NCBI GenBank assembly: GCA_020847045.1
Contig: JADLCT010000108.1
Span: 19,001-83,000 of the forward strand
Source: Bryobacterales bacterium
GTDB taxonomy: Bacteria; Acidobacteriota; Terriglobia; Bryobacterales; Bryobacteraceae
Direction: 5' to 3'
Length of the DNA: 64,000 bases
A program made the position numbers and the translations under genes. This document shows positions 8,018 through 16,170 of this stretch, piece by piece (within the stretch, counting starts at the first letter, position 1; the number at the start of each line of letters is the position of its first letter). Under the pieces are notes generated by a model. That model made no database searches. It was not told the DNA's origin and saw nothing but the letters and a program-made list of their open reading frames with translations.

Positions 8018-8632
8018 TCAGCGGCGAGGATAACCGGGGCTGTCCTTTACCTCTTGCAACTGCTTCAGATGCCGCTCTGTATGGGCGGCCATCAACAGGA
8101 TCCACTGGTAGGCGTCCAGTTCCTTCATGGCCGGATGCGGCCGAACGTAATCACGCAGGCTCAAATCCGTCTTTTCAATAAACCGGATACTTCGGTCACG
8201 CGCCGAGAGAAACTCCTTTTCGGCTGCCTCCAGGCTGGCGAAGCGGCCGGCCGGGGTGATGGGTTCCGGCGCCTGGAACTTCTGGGAGCGGTCCGTGACC
8301 CGGGCTGGGATCGTCGCATCCTTACCGGCCGTTAGGGCCTTCTGCTCAGGCGTGGCGGGCGAACCCTTGAGAATCTGGCCGGTCACCAGCTTGAAAATGA
8401 ACTCCTCGCTGACGGCGATGTGCTCCACCACCTCGGCCACAGACCAGCGGCCCGGGGCGGGCTTCCAACGCGCCTGCTCCGGTGTCACGCCCCGGATCGC
8501 ATCCACAAACTGCTTCCGCGTGGCGTGCAGGTAGCTCATGGCGCGGTCACGCTCACCCTTGGCCAGTGGTTCGGCCTGCGCCGCCAGCACGCACAACATC
8601 GGTACGGCCACAAATTTCAGAATGGTTCGCAT
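8018..8632 (-). CDS. DinB family protein with signal peptide
   Basis: This 204-residue protein starts with a signal peptide (MRTILKFVAVPMLCVLAAQA) and carries a DinB-like four-helix bundle. PGRWSVAEVVEHIAVSEE holds the first metal-ligand histidine, and LLMAAHTERHLKQLQEV near the C-terminus holds the paired histidines. Family members are metal-binding thiol transferase-like or uncharacterised proteins. The start at 8632 is supported by a strong Shine-Dalgarno (AGGAGGG, spacing about six). Export is unusual for DinB in general, although periplasmic forms occur in Acidobacteria. A set of inverted repeats lies immediately upstream. Substrate unknown. Confidence 0.85.
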   Translation of the reverse strand: MRTILKFVAVPMLCVLAAQAEPLAKGERDRAMSYLHATRKQFVDAIRGVTPEQARWKPAPGRWSVAEVVEHIAVSEEFIFKLVTGQILKGSPATPEQKALTAGKDATIPARVTDRSQKFQAPEPITPAGRFASLEAAEKEFLSARDRSIRFIEKTDLSLRDYVRPHPAMKELDAYQWILLMAAHTERHLKQLQEVKDSPGYPRR

Positions 8633-8645
8633 AGTTGCCCTCCTA

Positions 8646-8684
8646 TGAGGGTATCCAACTATTACCCTCAGGTACTGGGGGTAA
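8646..8684. promoter_or_regulatory. Overlapping inverted repeats upstream of the DinB gene
   Basis: Three half-sites of the form (G)GGGTA alternate in orientation. TGAGGGTA (8646-8653) and TACCCTCA (8663-8670) form a perfect eight-base-pair inverted repeat with a nine-base spacer. TTACCCTCAG (8662-8671) and CTGGGGGTAA (8675-8684) form a ten-base arm pair with one mismatch and a three-base spacer. The middle arm is shared, so the two pairings exclude each other. The site sits just upstream of the DinB Shine-Dalgarno and could be an operator or a leader-RNA switch. Confidence 0.5.
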
Positions 8685-8778
8685 AGATTCTCGCCCGATA
8701 TACGATTGAACACCTATTCGATGCTGTGCCGGTTGACGATAGATTCTAGCGAGACGTCAATCCGGACCGGGACTCAGG

Positions 8779-9909
8779 ATGGTTACTCCGACACCGTCGA
8801 ATACGAAGCTTGGCGTGAATAGCCACCTGTCAAACCAGATGAAGCCGTTCGAACTCGATTTTGAGCTCGATGTCAGCGAACGGCAGCCAGCGATTCTAAT
8901 CGTTGATGATCTGGAGATTAACCGGCGGCTGTTGCGGGCCATGCTGAAAGCCGCGCCCTATCGCGTGCTGGAGGCCCGGCGGCCGGCCGAGGCGTTAAGC
9001 ATTCTGGAGGCCGAACAGATCGACCTGTTGATCCTCGATCTGATGATGCCCGAGATGAGCGGCCTGGAATTCTGCCACCGCATCAAGAGCAACCGCCGCA
9101 CACAGTTGGTTCCCATCCTCATGATCACAAGCGTGCAGGGCATCGAGAACGAGATCGCCAGCATCGCCTCCGGCGCCGACGAATTTCTGATCAAGCCGCT
9201 GCACCCGGACGTGGTCCGCACACGCATCCGCGCCATGCTGCGCAACAAGGCCGCCATCGACTCGCTGGAAGAAGCCGAGACCATCCTGTTCGCCCTGGCG
9301 CAGGCCGTCGAAAAGCGCGACAAATATACGGGAGACCACTGCGAACGGCTGGCGCGTTACAGCGTCATGCTCGGCTCGGCCATGGGGTTGCCGCGGTGGG
9401 AGTTGGTGGCGCTGCACCGAGGCGGATTCTTGCACGACATCGGCAAGGTCTCCGTGCCCGACGCGATTCTCTTCAAGAAGGGCTCGCTCACCGAGGAAGA
9501 GTGGGTCGTCATGCGGTCCCACACGACCAAAGGCGAGGAGATCTGCCGGCCCATGAAGACGCTCGCCCCTGTGCTGCCCATCATCCGCAACCACCATGAA
9601 CGGTGGGATGGCACCGGTTATCCGGACGGGTTGAAGGGTGAGGAGATTCCACTGGCAGCGCGCATCCTCCAGATCGCCGACATCTACGACGCGCTGACCA
9701 CGGCGCGTCCATATAAGCCGGCCTTCAGCCGCCAGGAGGCGCTGGCCACGCTGGAGGCCGAGGTGAAGCGGGGCTGGCGGGATCCCGAACTCGTCTCGCT
9801 GTTCCAGCAGTGCATCGAGAAGATCGAGGACGGCGAGGGTCCGGATGCCCACTGGGGCGGCCAACTGGCGCTGTCGCTGGAAAACATGCGGCAGCAGTTG
9901 ATCAAATAA
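8779..9909 (+). CDS. Response regulator with HD-GYP domain (c-di-GMP phosphodiesterase)
   Basis: This 376-residue protein has an N-terminal receiver domain (about residues 38-155) with acidic pocket VDD, phosphoacceptor Asp in LLILDLMMPEMSG and conserved Lys in IKPL. An HD-GYP domain (about 175-360) follows, with HDIGK, NHHERWDGTGYPDGLKG and IADIYDALTT. HD-GYP proteins hydrolyse cyclic-di-GMP using a bi- or trinuclear metal centre, and all predicted ligands are present. ATG 8779 is chosen because GGGACTCAGG precedes it; ATG 8839 is an alternative close to the receiver domain. No partner kinase is adjacent. Confidence 0.93.
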   Translation: MVTPTPSNTKLGVNSHLSNQMKPFELDFELDVSERQPAILIVDDLEINRRLLRAMLKAAPYRVLEARRPAEALSILEAEQIDLLILDLMMPEMSGLEFCHRIKSNRRTQLVPILMITSVQGIENEIASIASGADEFLIKPLHPDVVRTRIRAMLRNKAAIDSLEEAETILFALAQAVEKRDKYTGDHCERLARYSVMLGSAMGLPRWELVALHRGGFLHDIGKVSVPDAILFKKGSLTEEEWVVMRSHTTKGEEICRPMKTLAPVLPIIRNHHERWDGTGYPDGLKGEEIPLAARILQIADIYDALTTARPYKPAFSRQEALATLEAEVKRGWRDPELVSLFQQCIEKIEDGEGPDAHWGGQLALSLENMRQQLIK

Positions 9910-9912
9910 TCG

Positions 9913-11250
9913 CTACGCGCGCCTCAGGTCTGCCGCTCTGGCCTGCACTTTGCGCAGCGCCGCCGCCACATGCTCCATGTCCTCGCGCGTTCCCAGCAGC
10001 ATGGTTTGCGTCAGCCACATGGCCTGTCCGCACAAACGGTCGTTCACGCGGCATTCGTTGCGTTCGGCCCACGTCCGCATCTCCCTCTCGCCGTGCAGCG
10101 CGGCCCAAAACTTCGCGCGGAATTCGTTGGCCAGGAACGGCTCCTTGTTCAGGGGCTTGTAGCCGCCGGATACCGGCACGCCCTCGGCCTGCAACGCCTT
10201 GAGCAGAGTGTCCTTGCCCACTCCGGCGAAGGCTTCGTTTTCCACCCGGAACATGTAGAGGTGCCAGGCGCTCCGCGTGCAGCCGCCGTAATTTTTCACG
10301 GGCTTCACGCCGGGGATTTCGCTCAGCATCCTGGTCAGATATGCCGCGTTGGACTCGCGCAGCTTCGACTGCTCCTCCAGCCTGGTCATCTGGGCCAGCA
10401 GCAAGGCCGCCTGAAATTCGGTCAGCCGCAGGTTGGCGCCCGTCTGCTGATAGGCAAAATCACCACCCGCCTGCCGGCTCCGGCCGTTGGTGTGGTAGGT
10501 GTAGACGCTCTCTGCCAGCGCGGCGTCATTCGTGCAAACCGCTCCCCCCTCGCCCGAGTTCAAATTCTTCGAAGCCTGGAAGCTGAAACACCCGGCGGCG
10601 CCCAGTGTCCCCACCTTCTGGCCGCGCCATTCTCCGAGATGCGCCTGGCAGGCGTCCTCCAACACGGGAATATTGCGGCGCTTGCCCAGGGCGAGAATCG
10701 CATCCAGGTTCGCGGCGCCTCCAGCCATGTGGACCGGAATGATCACCCGCGTGCGTGGCGTGATCTGGGCTTCAATTTTGGCGGGGTCAATCTGAAACGT
10801 CTCCAGGTCGGAGTCCGCAAACACAGGCAGCGCGCGGTGCAGGAGCACGGCGTTCACCGTGGCCACGAAGGTGTAGGGAGGGACGATCACCTCGTCGCCA
10901 GGTCCCACGCCGAGCGCGGCCAGCGAAGCGATCAGGGCGCTGGTTCCGTTTGCCGTCGCCACCACGTGCGGCGCTCCCAGCAGGCGGCCGTACTCGGCTT
11001 CGAAACGCTTCACCGTCCCACCGTTGCCCCTGCCCCAATGGCCGCTCCGCAAGACATCCAGGAGAGCTTTCTCCTCCAGTTGATTAAAGCGCGGCCAACT
11101 GGGCCACTTCGCCGTGTGCACCGGCGTGCCTCCCTGAAGCGCCAGTTTCCCCATCCCGGAGGTTGCCGCCGCGCCGGAGGGCGTGGCGTTCGCCGCCATC
11201 CCCGCCAGCATTCCCGCCGTCACAGGTCCCGCAAAGGTTCGCCGTTTCAT
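9913..11250 (-). CDS. DegT/DnrJ/EryC1/StrS-type aminotransferase with Tat-like signal
   Basis: This 445-residue protein combines an N-terminal twin-arginine-like leader (MKRRTFAGPVTAGMLAGMAANA) with a complete DegT/DnrJ sugar-aminotransferase domain. The PLP lysine lies in FSFQASKNLNSGEGG, the ring-nitrogen Asp in VLEDACQAHLGEW, and PPYTFVATVNAVL and TGANLRLTEFQAALLLAQM are also conserved. This family normally makes amino sugars in the cytoplasm, so an export signal is unusual. The start at 11250 is the Met beginning the leader; a longer in-frame extension to 11889 is antisense to the uracil-DNA glycosylase and is rejected. Its 3' end converges on the HD-GYP gene with three bases between stop codons. 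Confidence 0.87.
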   Translation of the reverse strand: MKRRTFAGPVTAGMLAGMAANATPSGAAATSGMGKLALQGGTPVHTAKWPSWPRFNQLEEKALLDVLRSGHWGRGNGGTVKRFEAEYGRLLGAPHVVATANGTSALIASLAALGVGPGDEVIVPPYTFVATVNAVLLHRALPVFADSDLETFQIDPAKIEAQITPRTRVIIPVHMAGGAANLDAILALGKRRNIPVLEDACQAHLGEWRGQKVGTLGAAGCFSFQASKNLNSGEGGAVCTNDAALAESVYTYHTNGRSRQAGGDFAYQQTGANLRLTEFQAALLLAQMTRLEEQSKLRESNAAYLTRMLSEIPGVKPVKNYGGCTRSAWHLYMFRVENEAFAGVGKDTLLKALQAEGVPVSGGYKPLNKEPFLANEFRAKFWAALHGEREMRTWAERNECRVNDRLCGQAMWLTQTMLLGTREDMEHVAAALRKVQARAADLRRA

Positions 11251-11257
11251 GTAGACA

Positions 11258-11266
11258 TGGTACTCT
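11258..11266 (+). promoter_or_regulatory. Extended -10 element upstream of the uracil-DNA glycosylase
   Basis: TGG followed by TACTCT reads as an extended -10 (TGn-TAnnnT) ending eight bases before the GTG at 11275. A weak TTCGCC lies 17 bases upstream. The leader would be absent or only one or two bases long. Confidence 0.3.
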
Positions 11267-11274
11267 TCGCTTGA

Positions 11275-11976
11275 GTGCCCGCAAAGCCCCCCGCCGATTC
11301 GCTGCGCCTGGTGGAAACCGGCATCATCGAATGCGTCCAATGCCCGCGCTTGCGCGCCCACTGTGAAGAGGTTGCCCGCGTCAAGCGCCGCGCCTTCCGC
11401 CATCAACAGTATTGGGGCAAGCCGGTTCCTTCCTTCGGCGATCCGCACGCGCGCGTTCTGATCGTCGGACTCGCTCCCGCCGCGCACGGCGCCAACCGCA
11501 CGGGACGCATGTTTACGGGAGACCGCTCGGGCGACTTCCTTTATGACGTGCTGCACAAAACCGGATTCGCTTCCCGGCCCGAAAGCCACTGGCGCGACGA
11601 CGGCCTTGCACTGAAGGGCATTTGGATCACCGCATCGGCCCACTGCGCCCCGCCCGATAACAAGCCCACGCCGGAGGAGATCCGCACCTGCCGCCAGTTC
11701 CTCCATCGCGAGCTCACCTTGCTCACAGACATTCGCGTGGTGGTCGCGCTCGGCCGCATCGCGTTTGACAACTATCTCGCCACACTGCGCGCGCGCGGCT
11801 GCGAGCTGCGGTTGAGCGATCTCCCCTTCGAACATGGCCGCGTGCACACAATCGCTCCCGGCCTCCCGGCGCTCATCTCCTGTTACCACCCCAGCCAGCA
11901 GAACACTTCCACGGGCCGGTTGACCGAACCGATGCTGCGTTCGGTGTTTGAAGCCGCGCGGAAGCTGGCCTTCTAA
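11275..11976 (+). CDS. Uracil-DNA glycosylase, family 5-like (UDGb)
   Basis: This 233-residue protein removes uracil from DNA in base excision repair. It carries GLAPAAHGANRTGRMFTGDR (motif 1 of family 5) and SCYHPSQQNTSTGRLT (motif 2), with early cysteines in ECVQCPRL that could bind an Fe-S cluster as in families 4 and 5. Family 5 enzymes lack the polar Asp/Asn of other families in motif 1 and accept a broad range of deaminated bases. The start is GTG at 11275, close to the divergent aminotransferase; an internal GTG at 11311 is an alternative. No Shine-Dalgarno is evident. Confidence 0.9.
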   Translation: MPAKPPADSLRLVETGIIECVQCPRLRAHCEEVARVKRRAFRHQQYWGKPVPSFGDPHARVLIVGLAPAAHGANRTGRMFTGDRSGDFLYDVLHKTGFASRPESHWRDDGLALKGIWITASAHCAPPDNKPTPEEIRTCRQFLHRELTLLTDIRVVVALGRIAFDNYLATLRARGCELRLSDLPFEHGRVHTIAPGLPALISCYHPSQQNTSTGRLTEPMLRSVFEAARKLAF

Positions 11977-11996
11977 GCGCCTCCGGCCGGAGCGCT
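11976..11996. terminator. Bidirectional hairpin overlapping two stop codons
   Basis: AGCGC-C-TCCGG pairs with CCGGA-GCGCT, giving a ten-base-pair stem with one bulged C and essentially no loop. It begins in the stop codon of the uracil-DNA glycosylase and ends in the stop codon of the convergent selB. No U-tract is present. As DNA it is a near-perfect palindrome. Confidence 0.4.
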
Positions 11997-13833
11997 ACAC
12001 CACCAGACGCGCATCGCCCTCACGCCGTGTGATGCGCTCGCGGTCCAGATATTCCAGCAGCGGAATGGCATACTTGCGGCTCACCCCGGTCCACTCCTTG
12101 AACTCGCCCACGGTGAACCGGACGCCTTTGCGCGCCGCCAACAATCCCCGTAGCTCCTCCAACGCGCCGGCATGGCAGGTCAACTCCGCGCTCACCTTCA
12201 CAAGACGGCGCTGCCGCACCAGCAGTTGGAACAGCGACCTGGCCTTGGCCGGGTCCACTCCCGAGCCTGCCAGCACCTCGGCCGTCGCGGGCGCGGCCAG
12301 CCCTCCGCGCTGGAATGCCTGCTCGATGGCATGGATGGCCGCCGCTTCGCGCGTATCCAGCGACAGGGCGTGCGAGCGCAGCCGAATGGTCTCGCCCTCC
12401 ACCACCAGGCCGGGCGACTGCGCCAGAATCTCCTGCACGACGGCGGGCGCCGCTCCGGCCAGCGCGCGCGAGCGCAACTCCTCCAGCGGCATGCCCGCCA
12501 GCAGTGGATTCTGCTTGTGAAACGCCGCCAGAAGTGTCTCCATCTCCGCGCGGCGGCCGTCGATCCACAGCGGATCGACAAACCATGCCCGGTCTTCGAA
12601 CTCACCACGTACGGCCCCGGTGCGCGCAATCAGTTCCTGCGCCGGAAGGCCATGGGCCGCCTCCCTGGCGAGCAGCGCCACGCGTTCGGGAAGAGACGCC
12701 GTGGCCAGCAGGGCGGTCCGTAGCCCCAGGTGCGCGCGCCGCATCCGCTGGGGCGCGCCGATGTCCACCACGCATCCGCCCGCGATGGTCACGGTGGGAG
12801 AGAACGAGCGCAAAATGAAACGGTCGCCGGGCAGCAGCAGCACGGGGTGCTCGAGCAAAATCCGTGCCCACGTCTTTTCTCCCGGCGCAAGCAGGTTTGC
12901 CGCGAGCAGTTTCACGCGCGCCGCCGTCTCCGATGTCCAGGCGTGAAAGTGCACCGCCGCGCCATGCTTCAGCGGCGGAGACGCCGGAAGCAGTTCGATC
13001 TCCGCATCCAGCCGCTGCACGGCCCGCAGGACACCCGGCTCGCACAATGTCATGCCCCGCGCCAGTTCCGGCGCTTCCACGTTCGCAAGGTTCACGGCCG
13101 CGCGCTGCCCCGCCACGGCCTCGCCGGCCGGTTGCCCGTGCACCTGCAACCCGCGCACGCGCAGAAGCCGTCCGGACGGTTGAACCTCCACCTCCTGCTC
13201 GCTTGCCAGACGCCCCGACACCATCGTTCCGGTGACAACCGTGCCGAATCCCTTCATGGTGAACGAACGGTCGATGGGCAGCCGCAGGCGCCGTTCGGCG
13301 CTCTTTGCCGGCACGTGATCCGACAGCAGCGCCAGAGTCTCCGCCAGCTCCTTCAGCCCCTCGCCGGTCTTGGCGCTCACGGCGCAAACAGAAGCGCCCG
13401 CCAGAAACGAGCCGCGAACGAACTCCTCAGCCTCCAGTTTCACAAGATCCAGAAAACCGGCGCTCACCAGATCGCACTTGGTCAGCACGATCACGCCATG
13501 ACGAACCCCCAACATGCGGCAGATGTCGAAGTGCTCGCGCGTCTGCGGCATGATCGATTCATCGGCGGCGATCACCAGCATCACCGCGTCGAGTCCGCCC
13601 GCGCCGGCCAGCATGTTGCGGACGAACCGCTCGTGGCCGGGCACATCGACGAACGCCAGGCGTACGGCGCGCCCCTGGTGGGCCAGAGTAAGATGGGCGA
13701 ATCCGAGGTCGATCGTAATGCCGCGTCTCCGCTCCTCTTCCCATCGATCGGGCTCGATCCCCGTCAGCGCCCGCACAAGCGCGGATTTTCCGTGGTCGAT
13801 GTGGCCTGCCGTTCCGATCACGAGGTTCTTCAT
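11995..13833 (-). CDS. selB: Selenocysteine-specific elongation factor SelB
   Basis: This 612-residue GTPase delivers selenocysteyl-tRNA to UGA codons marked by a SECIS hairpin. It shows G1 GHIDHGKS, G2 [10 protein letters not shown]3 DVPGHE and G4 TKCD, then domains II and III, and a C-terminal set of winged helices (about residues 370-612) that bind SECIS RNA; the last contains [25 protein letters not shown]. Length matches bacterial SelB. No selA, selD or selC was seen here. The ATG at 13833 overlaps, head to head, the start codon of the divergent VWA gene. Confidence 0.96.
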   Translation of the reverse strand: MKNLVIGTAGHIDHGKSALVRALTGIEPDRWEEERRRGITIDLGFAHLTLAHQGRAVRLAFVDVPGHERFVRNMLAGAGGLDAVMLVIAADESIMPQTREHFDICRMLGVRHGVIVLTKCDLVSAGFLDLVKLEAEEFVRGSFLAGASVCAVSAKTGEGLKELAETLALLSDHVPAKSAERRLRLPIDRSFTMKGFGTVVTGTMVSGRLASEQEVEVQPSGRLLRVRGLQVHGQPAGEAVAGQRAAVNLANVEAPELARGMTLCEPGVLRAVQRLDAEIELLPASPPLKHGAAVHFHAWTSETAARVKLLAANLLAPGEKTWARILLEHPVLLLPGDRFILRSFSPTVTIAGGCVVDIGAPQRMRRAHLGLRTALLATASLPERVALLAREAAHGLPAQELIARTGAVRGEFEDRAWFVDPLWIDGRRAEMETLLAAFHKQNPLLAGMPLEELRSRALAGAAPAVVQEILAQSPGLVVEGETIRLRSHALSLDTREAAAIHAIEQAFQRGGLAAPATAEVLAGSGVDPAKARSLFQLLVRQRRLVKVSAELTCHAGALEELRGLLAARKGVRFTVGEFKEWTGVSRKYAIPLLEYLDRERITRREGDARLVV

Positions 13834-14761
13834 GGGCGTGTGGCTACTCTCAGTAATAGCAGCTTCGCCCGCATCCGCTCAGCCGGACGCCGCGCAGGAA
13901 GCGCCCACCTTTGTCGCCGGTGTCTCCGTCGTGCATGTCGATGCGCAGGTGGTGGAGGGCCGGCGCGTCATCTCCGATCTCGCCAGGGAGGACTTCGAGA
14001 TCCTGGACGAGGGATCGCCGCGCCCCATCGAATACTTCGGACGCGAAACCGAACCGCTTCATCTTGTCCTGCTGCTCGATGTCAGCGGCAGCATGCGCAA
14101 GATGCTCGACCGCATGGCCGCCGCATCGAAAGAGGCGCTCTCCGTGCTGCGCTCAGGCGATACCGTGGCCGTGATCGCGTTTGGCCGGACATCGGTGCGC
14201 AAACTCGACTTTTCCGCCGACATGGGCGACGCGGCCGCCGCCGTGGGTGCGGCCCGGTTTGAAAAGGACGTGGGCGCGGGAACGCTTCTGAACCCGGCCA
14301 TCGCCGAGGCCGCGCGGTACATCGGCGAGCACGCCGGGAACAAGCCAGGACGCCGCGCCCTGCTCGTGTTCACGGACAATGATTCGGTCAACTACCAGTC
14401 GCCGGACCAGCAGGCGCTGGAAGCGCTGTTCGCGGCCGACACCGTGTTGAATGCCATTGTTCCGCAAGGCGTGCGGCCGCCGGACCGCCAGCGCTCCTCC
14501 TTCGCCAACCCCGACTTTTCTCCAGCCGACATATTCAAGCTCGCGCGGGAGTCGGGCGGCGAGGTGGTGGAGGCGGGTAAAAGCGGGACCATGTTGCGCG
14601 AGGTGATCGAACGCATCCGGACGCGGTACAGCTTGCACTACCGCGCGCCCGAGGACACCAGACCCGGCTTCCGGCGCATCGAAGTCCGGCTGGCTCCGGC
14701 GGCCCGCGCCCGCCTGAAGAAGGCCGAGGTCCGCGCGCGTACAGGCTATGTTGTCCGGTGA
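13832..14761 (+). CDS. VWA-domain protein, acidobacterial VWFA-related type (1)
   Basis: This 309-residue exported protein has a short signal peptide ending ASPASAQ and an acidobacterial VWFA-related core. The family pre-domain [16 protein letters not shown] is followed by LLLDVSGSM, giving the MIDAS motif DxSx[10 protein letters not shown] and a terminal [10 protein letters not shown]...FRRIEVR segment complete the domain. Such proteins are widespread in Acidobacteria and presumed to bind ligands outside the cytoplasm; none has a well-defined role. ATG 13832 is chosen, with GAGG about six bases upstream; ATG 13799 gives a more conventional signal peptide with an arginine but overlaps selB by 35 bases. 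GTG 13838 is also possible. Confidence 0.85.
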   Translation: MGVWLLSVIAASPASAQPDAAQEAPTFVAGVSVVHVDAQVVEGRRVISDLAREDFEILDEGSPRPIEYFGRETEPLHLVLLLDVSGSMRKMLDRMAAASKEALSVLRSGDTVAVIAFGRTSVRKLDFSADMGDAAAAVGAARFEKDVGAGTLLNPAIAEAARYIGEHAGNKPGRRALLVFTDNDSVNYQSPDQQALEALFAADTVLNAIVPQGVRPPDRQRSSFANPDFSPADIFKLARESGGEVVEAGKSGTMLREVIERIRTRYSLHYRAPEDTRPGFRRIEVRLAPAARARLKKAEVRARTGYVVR

Positions 14762-14825
14762 GACAGTCCGTGAACGGCGTTGCGCGGGGCAGGCTGTTCC
14801 CGGGATTTCATGTTTCAATGTGGCC

Positions 14826-15161
14826 ATGGACAACCAGTTTGTGTTCGTGAACGATCTCGCCACCTCCGCGCAGGTTCCACCCGACGGGATTCTCAGCCGG
14901 ACGCTACAAAACGACGAGCGCTCGAAGGTGATTCTCTTCGGCTTCGCTCCCGGCCAGGAGTTGTCCGCGCACCATGCGCCTTACCCGGCCACCATTCAGT
15001 TCGTGGAGGGCGAAGCCTCGCTGCTGTTGGGAACCGAGCGCAAGGAGGTGAGCGCCGGCGCGTTCGCTTATATGACGCCGAACCTCGAACACGGCATCAA
15101 GGCCAAGACGAAGGTGGTGATGCTGCTCACGATGGTGAAGGGCGTGGCCCCTCAAAAATAG
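14826..15161 (+). CDS. Cupin-domain protein
   Basis: This 111-residue single-domain protein has the two cupin motifs: GQELSAHHAPYPATIQFVEGE, with two histidines and a downstream Glu, and GAFAYMTPNLEHGIKAK, with the third histidine. It is a small beta-barrel probably binding one metal; function is not predictable from sequence. It lies between two VWA protein genes and converges on the second. The ATG at 14826 is in frame and begins the natural N-terminus (MDNQFVFVNDL). Confidence 0.8.
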   Translation: MDNQFVFVNDLATSAQVPPDGILSRTLQNDERSKVILFGFAPGQELSAHHAPYPATIQFVEGEASLLLGTERKEVSAGAFAYMTPNLEHGIKAKTKVVMLLTMVKGVAPQK

Positions 15162-15174
15162 CCCGGCGGCGGGT

Positions 15175-16122
15175 CTAGTTGAATTTCGGCGCGTAGTAGC
15201 CCTTGCGCGCCCGCACCGTGTAGTCCCGCCTGTTTTTCACGCGGATGTTCACCTCGTGATACTGCCCGTCGGCGCGCAGCGGTTCGGGACGGTACAGCAC
15301 GCTGTACTGGTGCCGCATCTCATTGGCGATGTTCTCGAACGACTGCGCCAGGTCCTCGACTTTGAACGGGAAAAAGGTCATCCCGCCGGTTTCGGAAGCG
15401 AGGTATTTGAGCACCTTGTCGCCGTCGGTCTGAATACGCGTGATGTTGGTCGAGATGCCGTACACGATCACATCGGCCTTGTGCGCCATCTCCAGGGCCT
15501 GGTCGCGTGAATACCGCGACTGCGTATCCTCGCCGTCGGAGAGAATCACCATCGCGCGGCGGTACTTGTGCCGCGGCTGGTCCTGTCCCAGTTTGTCGCG
15601 GCAGGCGAAGAATATCGCATCGTACAGCGCCGTGCCGCCACCTGGGCGCATGTCGCGGATGGACTTTTCCAGAGCGTCGATGTCATTGGAGAGATCCGAC
15701 ACCATCTCGGGCGAGGTGTCGAAGCCCACCACCACCGCCTTGTCCTGCGCCGGCCGCATCACGCTTTTCAGAAACTCCACAGCGGCCTCCTGTTGAAACC
15801 GGAAACGGTCGCGAATCGAGTTCGAGGTGTCCACCAGAATGGCCAGCCGCAGCGGCAGATCGCTTTCCCGGACGAATTCGAGAATCTCCTGCTTGTGCTT
15901 GCCCTCGAAGATTTCAAACTGGTCCTTGTCGAGATCCGTCACGAAACGGCCGCGCTTGTCCGTCACGGCGAACAGCACGTTCACGCGCGTCACATCCAGG
16001 CGGATGCGTTCGGCCTCATCCAGCTCCTGCACGGGCTGTTGTGGTTGGGGCGGCGGGGGCGCTTGCGCCGGAACGGAAGCGGCGCACAGAAAAGTGGCGA
16101 GGACGGCAAAGGACAACTTCAT
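15175..16122 (-). CDS. VWA-domain protein, acidobacterial VWFA-related type (2)
   Basis: This 315-residue exported protein has a signal peptide (MKLSFAVLATFLCAASVPAQA), a proline/glutamine-rich linker, the family pre-domain (VTDLDKDQFEIFEGKHKQEI) and a VWA domain with MIDAS motif ILVDTSNS and VILSDGED. It ends QYSVLYRPEP...YTVRARKGYYAPKF, typical of the acidobacterial VWFA-related family. It is paralogous to the VWA protein encoded at 13832-14761. A TTGAGC/TATAAT promoter lies inside the end of the upstream pseudouridine synthase gene, so it can be expressed independently. Confidence 0.9.
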   Translation of the reverse strand: MKLSFAVLATFLCAASVPAQAPPPPQPQQPVQELDEAERIRLDVTRVNVLFAVTDKRGRFVTDLDKDQFEIFEGKHKQEILEFVRESDLPLRLAILVDTSNSIRDRFRFQQEAAVEFLKSVMRPAQDKAVVVGFDTSPEMVSDLSNDIDALEKSIRDMRPGGGTALYDAIFFACRDKLGQDQPRHKYRRAMVILSDGEDTQSRYSRDQALEMAHKADVIVYGISTNITRIQTDGDKVLKYLASETGGMTFFPFKVEDLAQSFENIANEMRHQYSVLYRPEPLRADGQYHEVNIRVKNRRDYTVRARKGYYAPKFN

Positions 16123-16140
16123 GGAAGGTACTCTGCAACG

Positions 16141-16170
16141 ATTATAGGAGTCCGGCCAGAACCCGCTCAA
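16141..16170 (-). promoter_or_regulatory. Promoter for VWA protein 2
   Basis: On the minus strand TTGAGC (16170-16165) and a perfect TATAAT (16146-16141) are separated by 18 bases. The -10 overlaps the stop codon of the pseudouridine synthase gene. The predicted transcript starts about 12 bases before the ATG at 16122. Confidence 0.55.

Noticed and set aside
11251..11889. In-frame N-terminal extension of the DegT-type aminotransferase
   Set aside because: It runs antisense through the uracil-DNA glycosylase gene, and the protein has a natural Tat-leader start at 11250.
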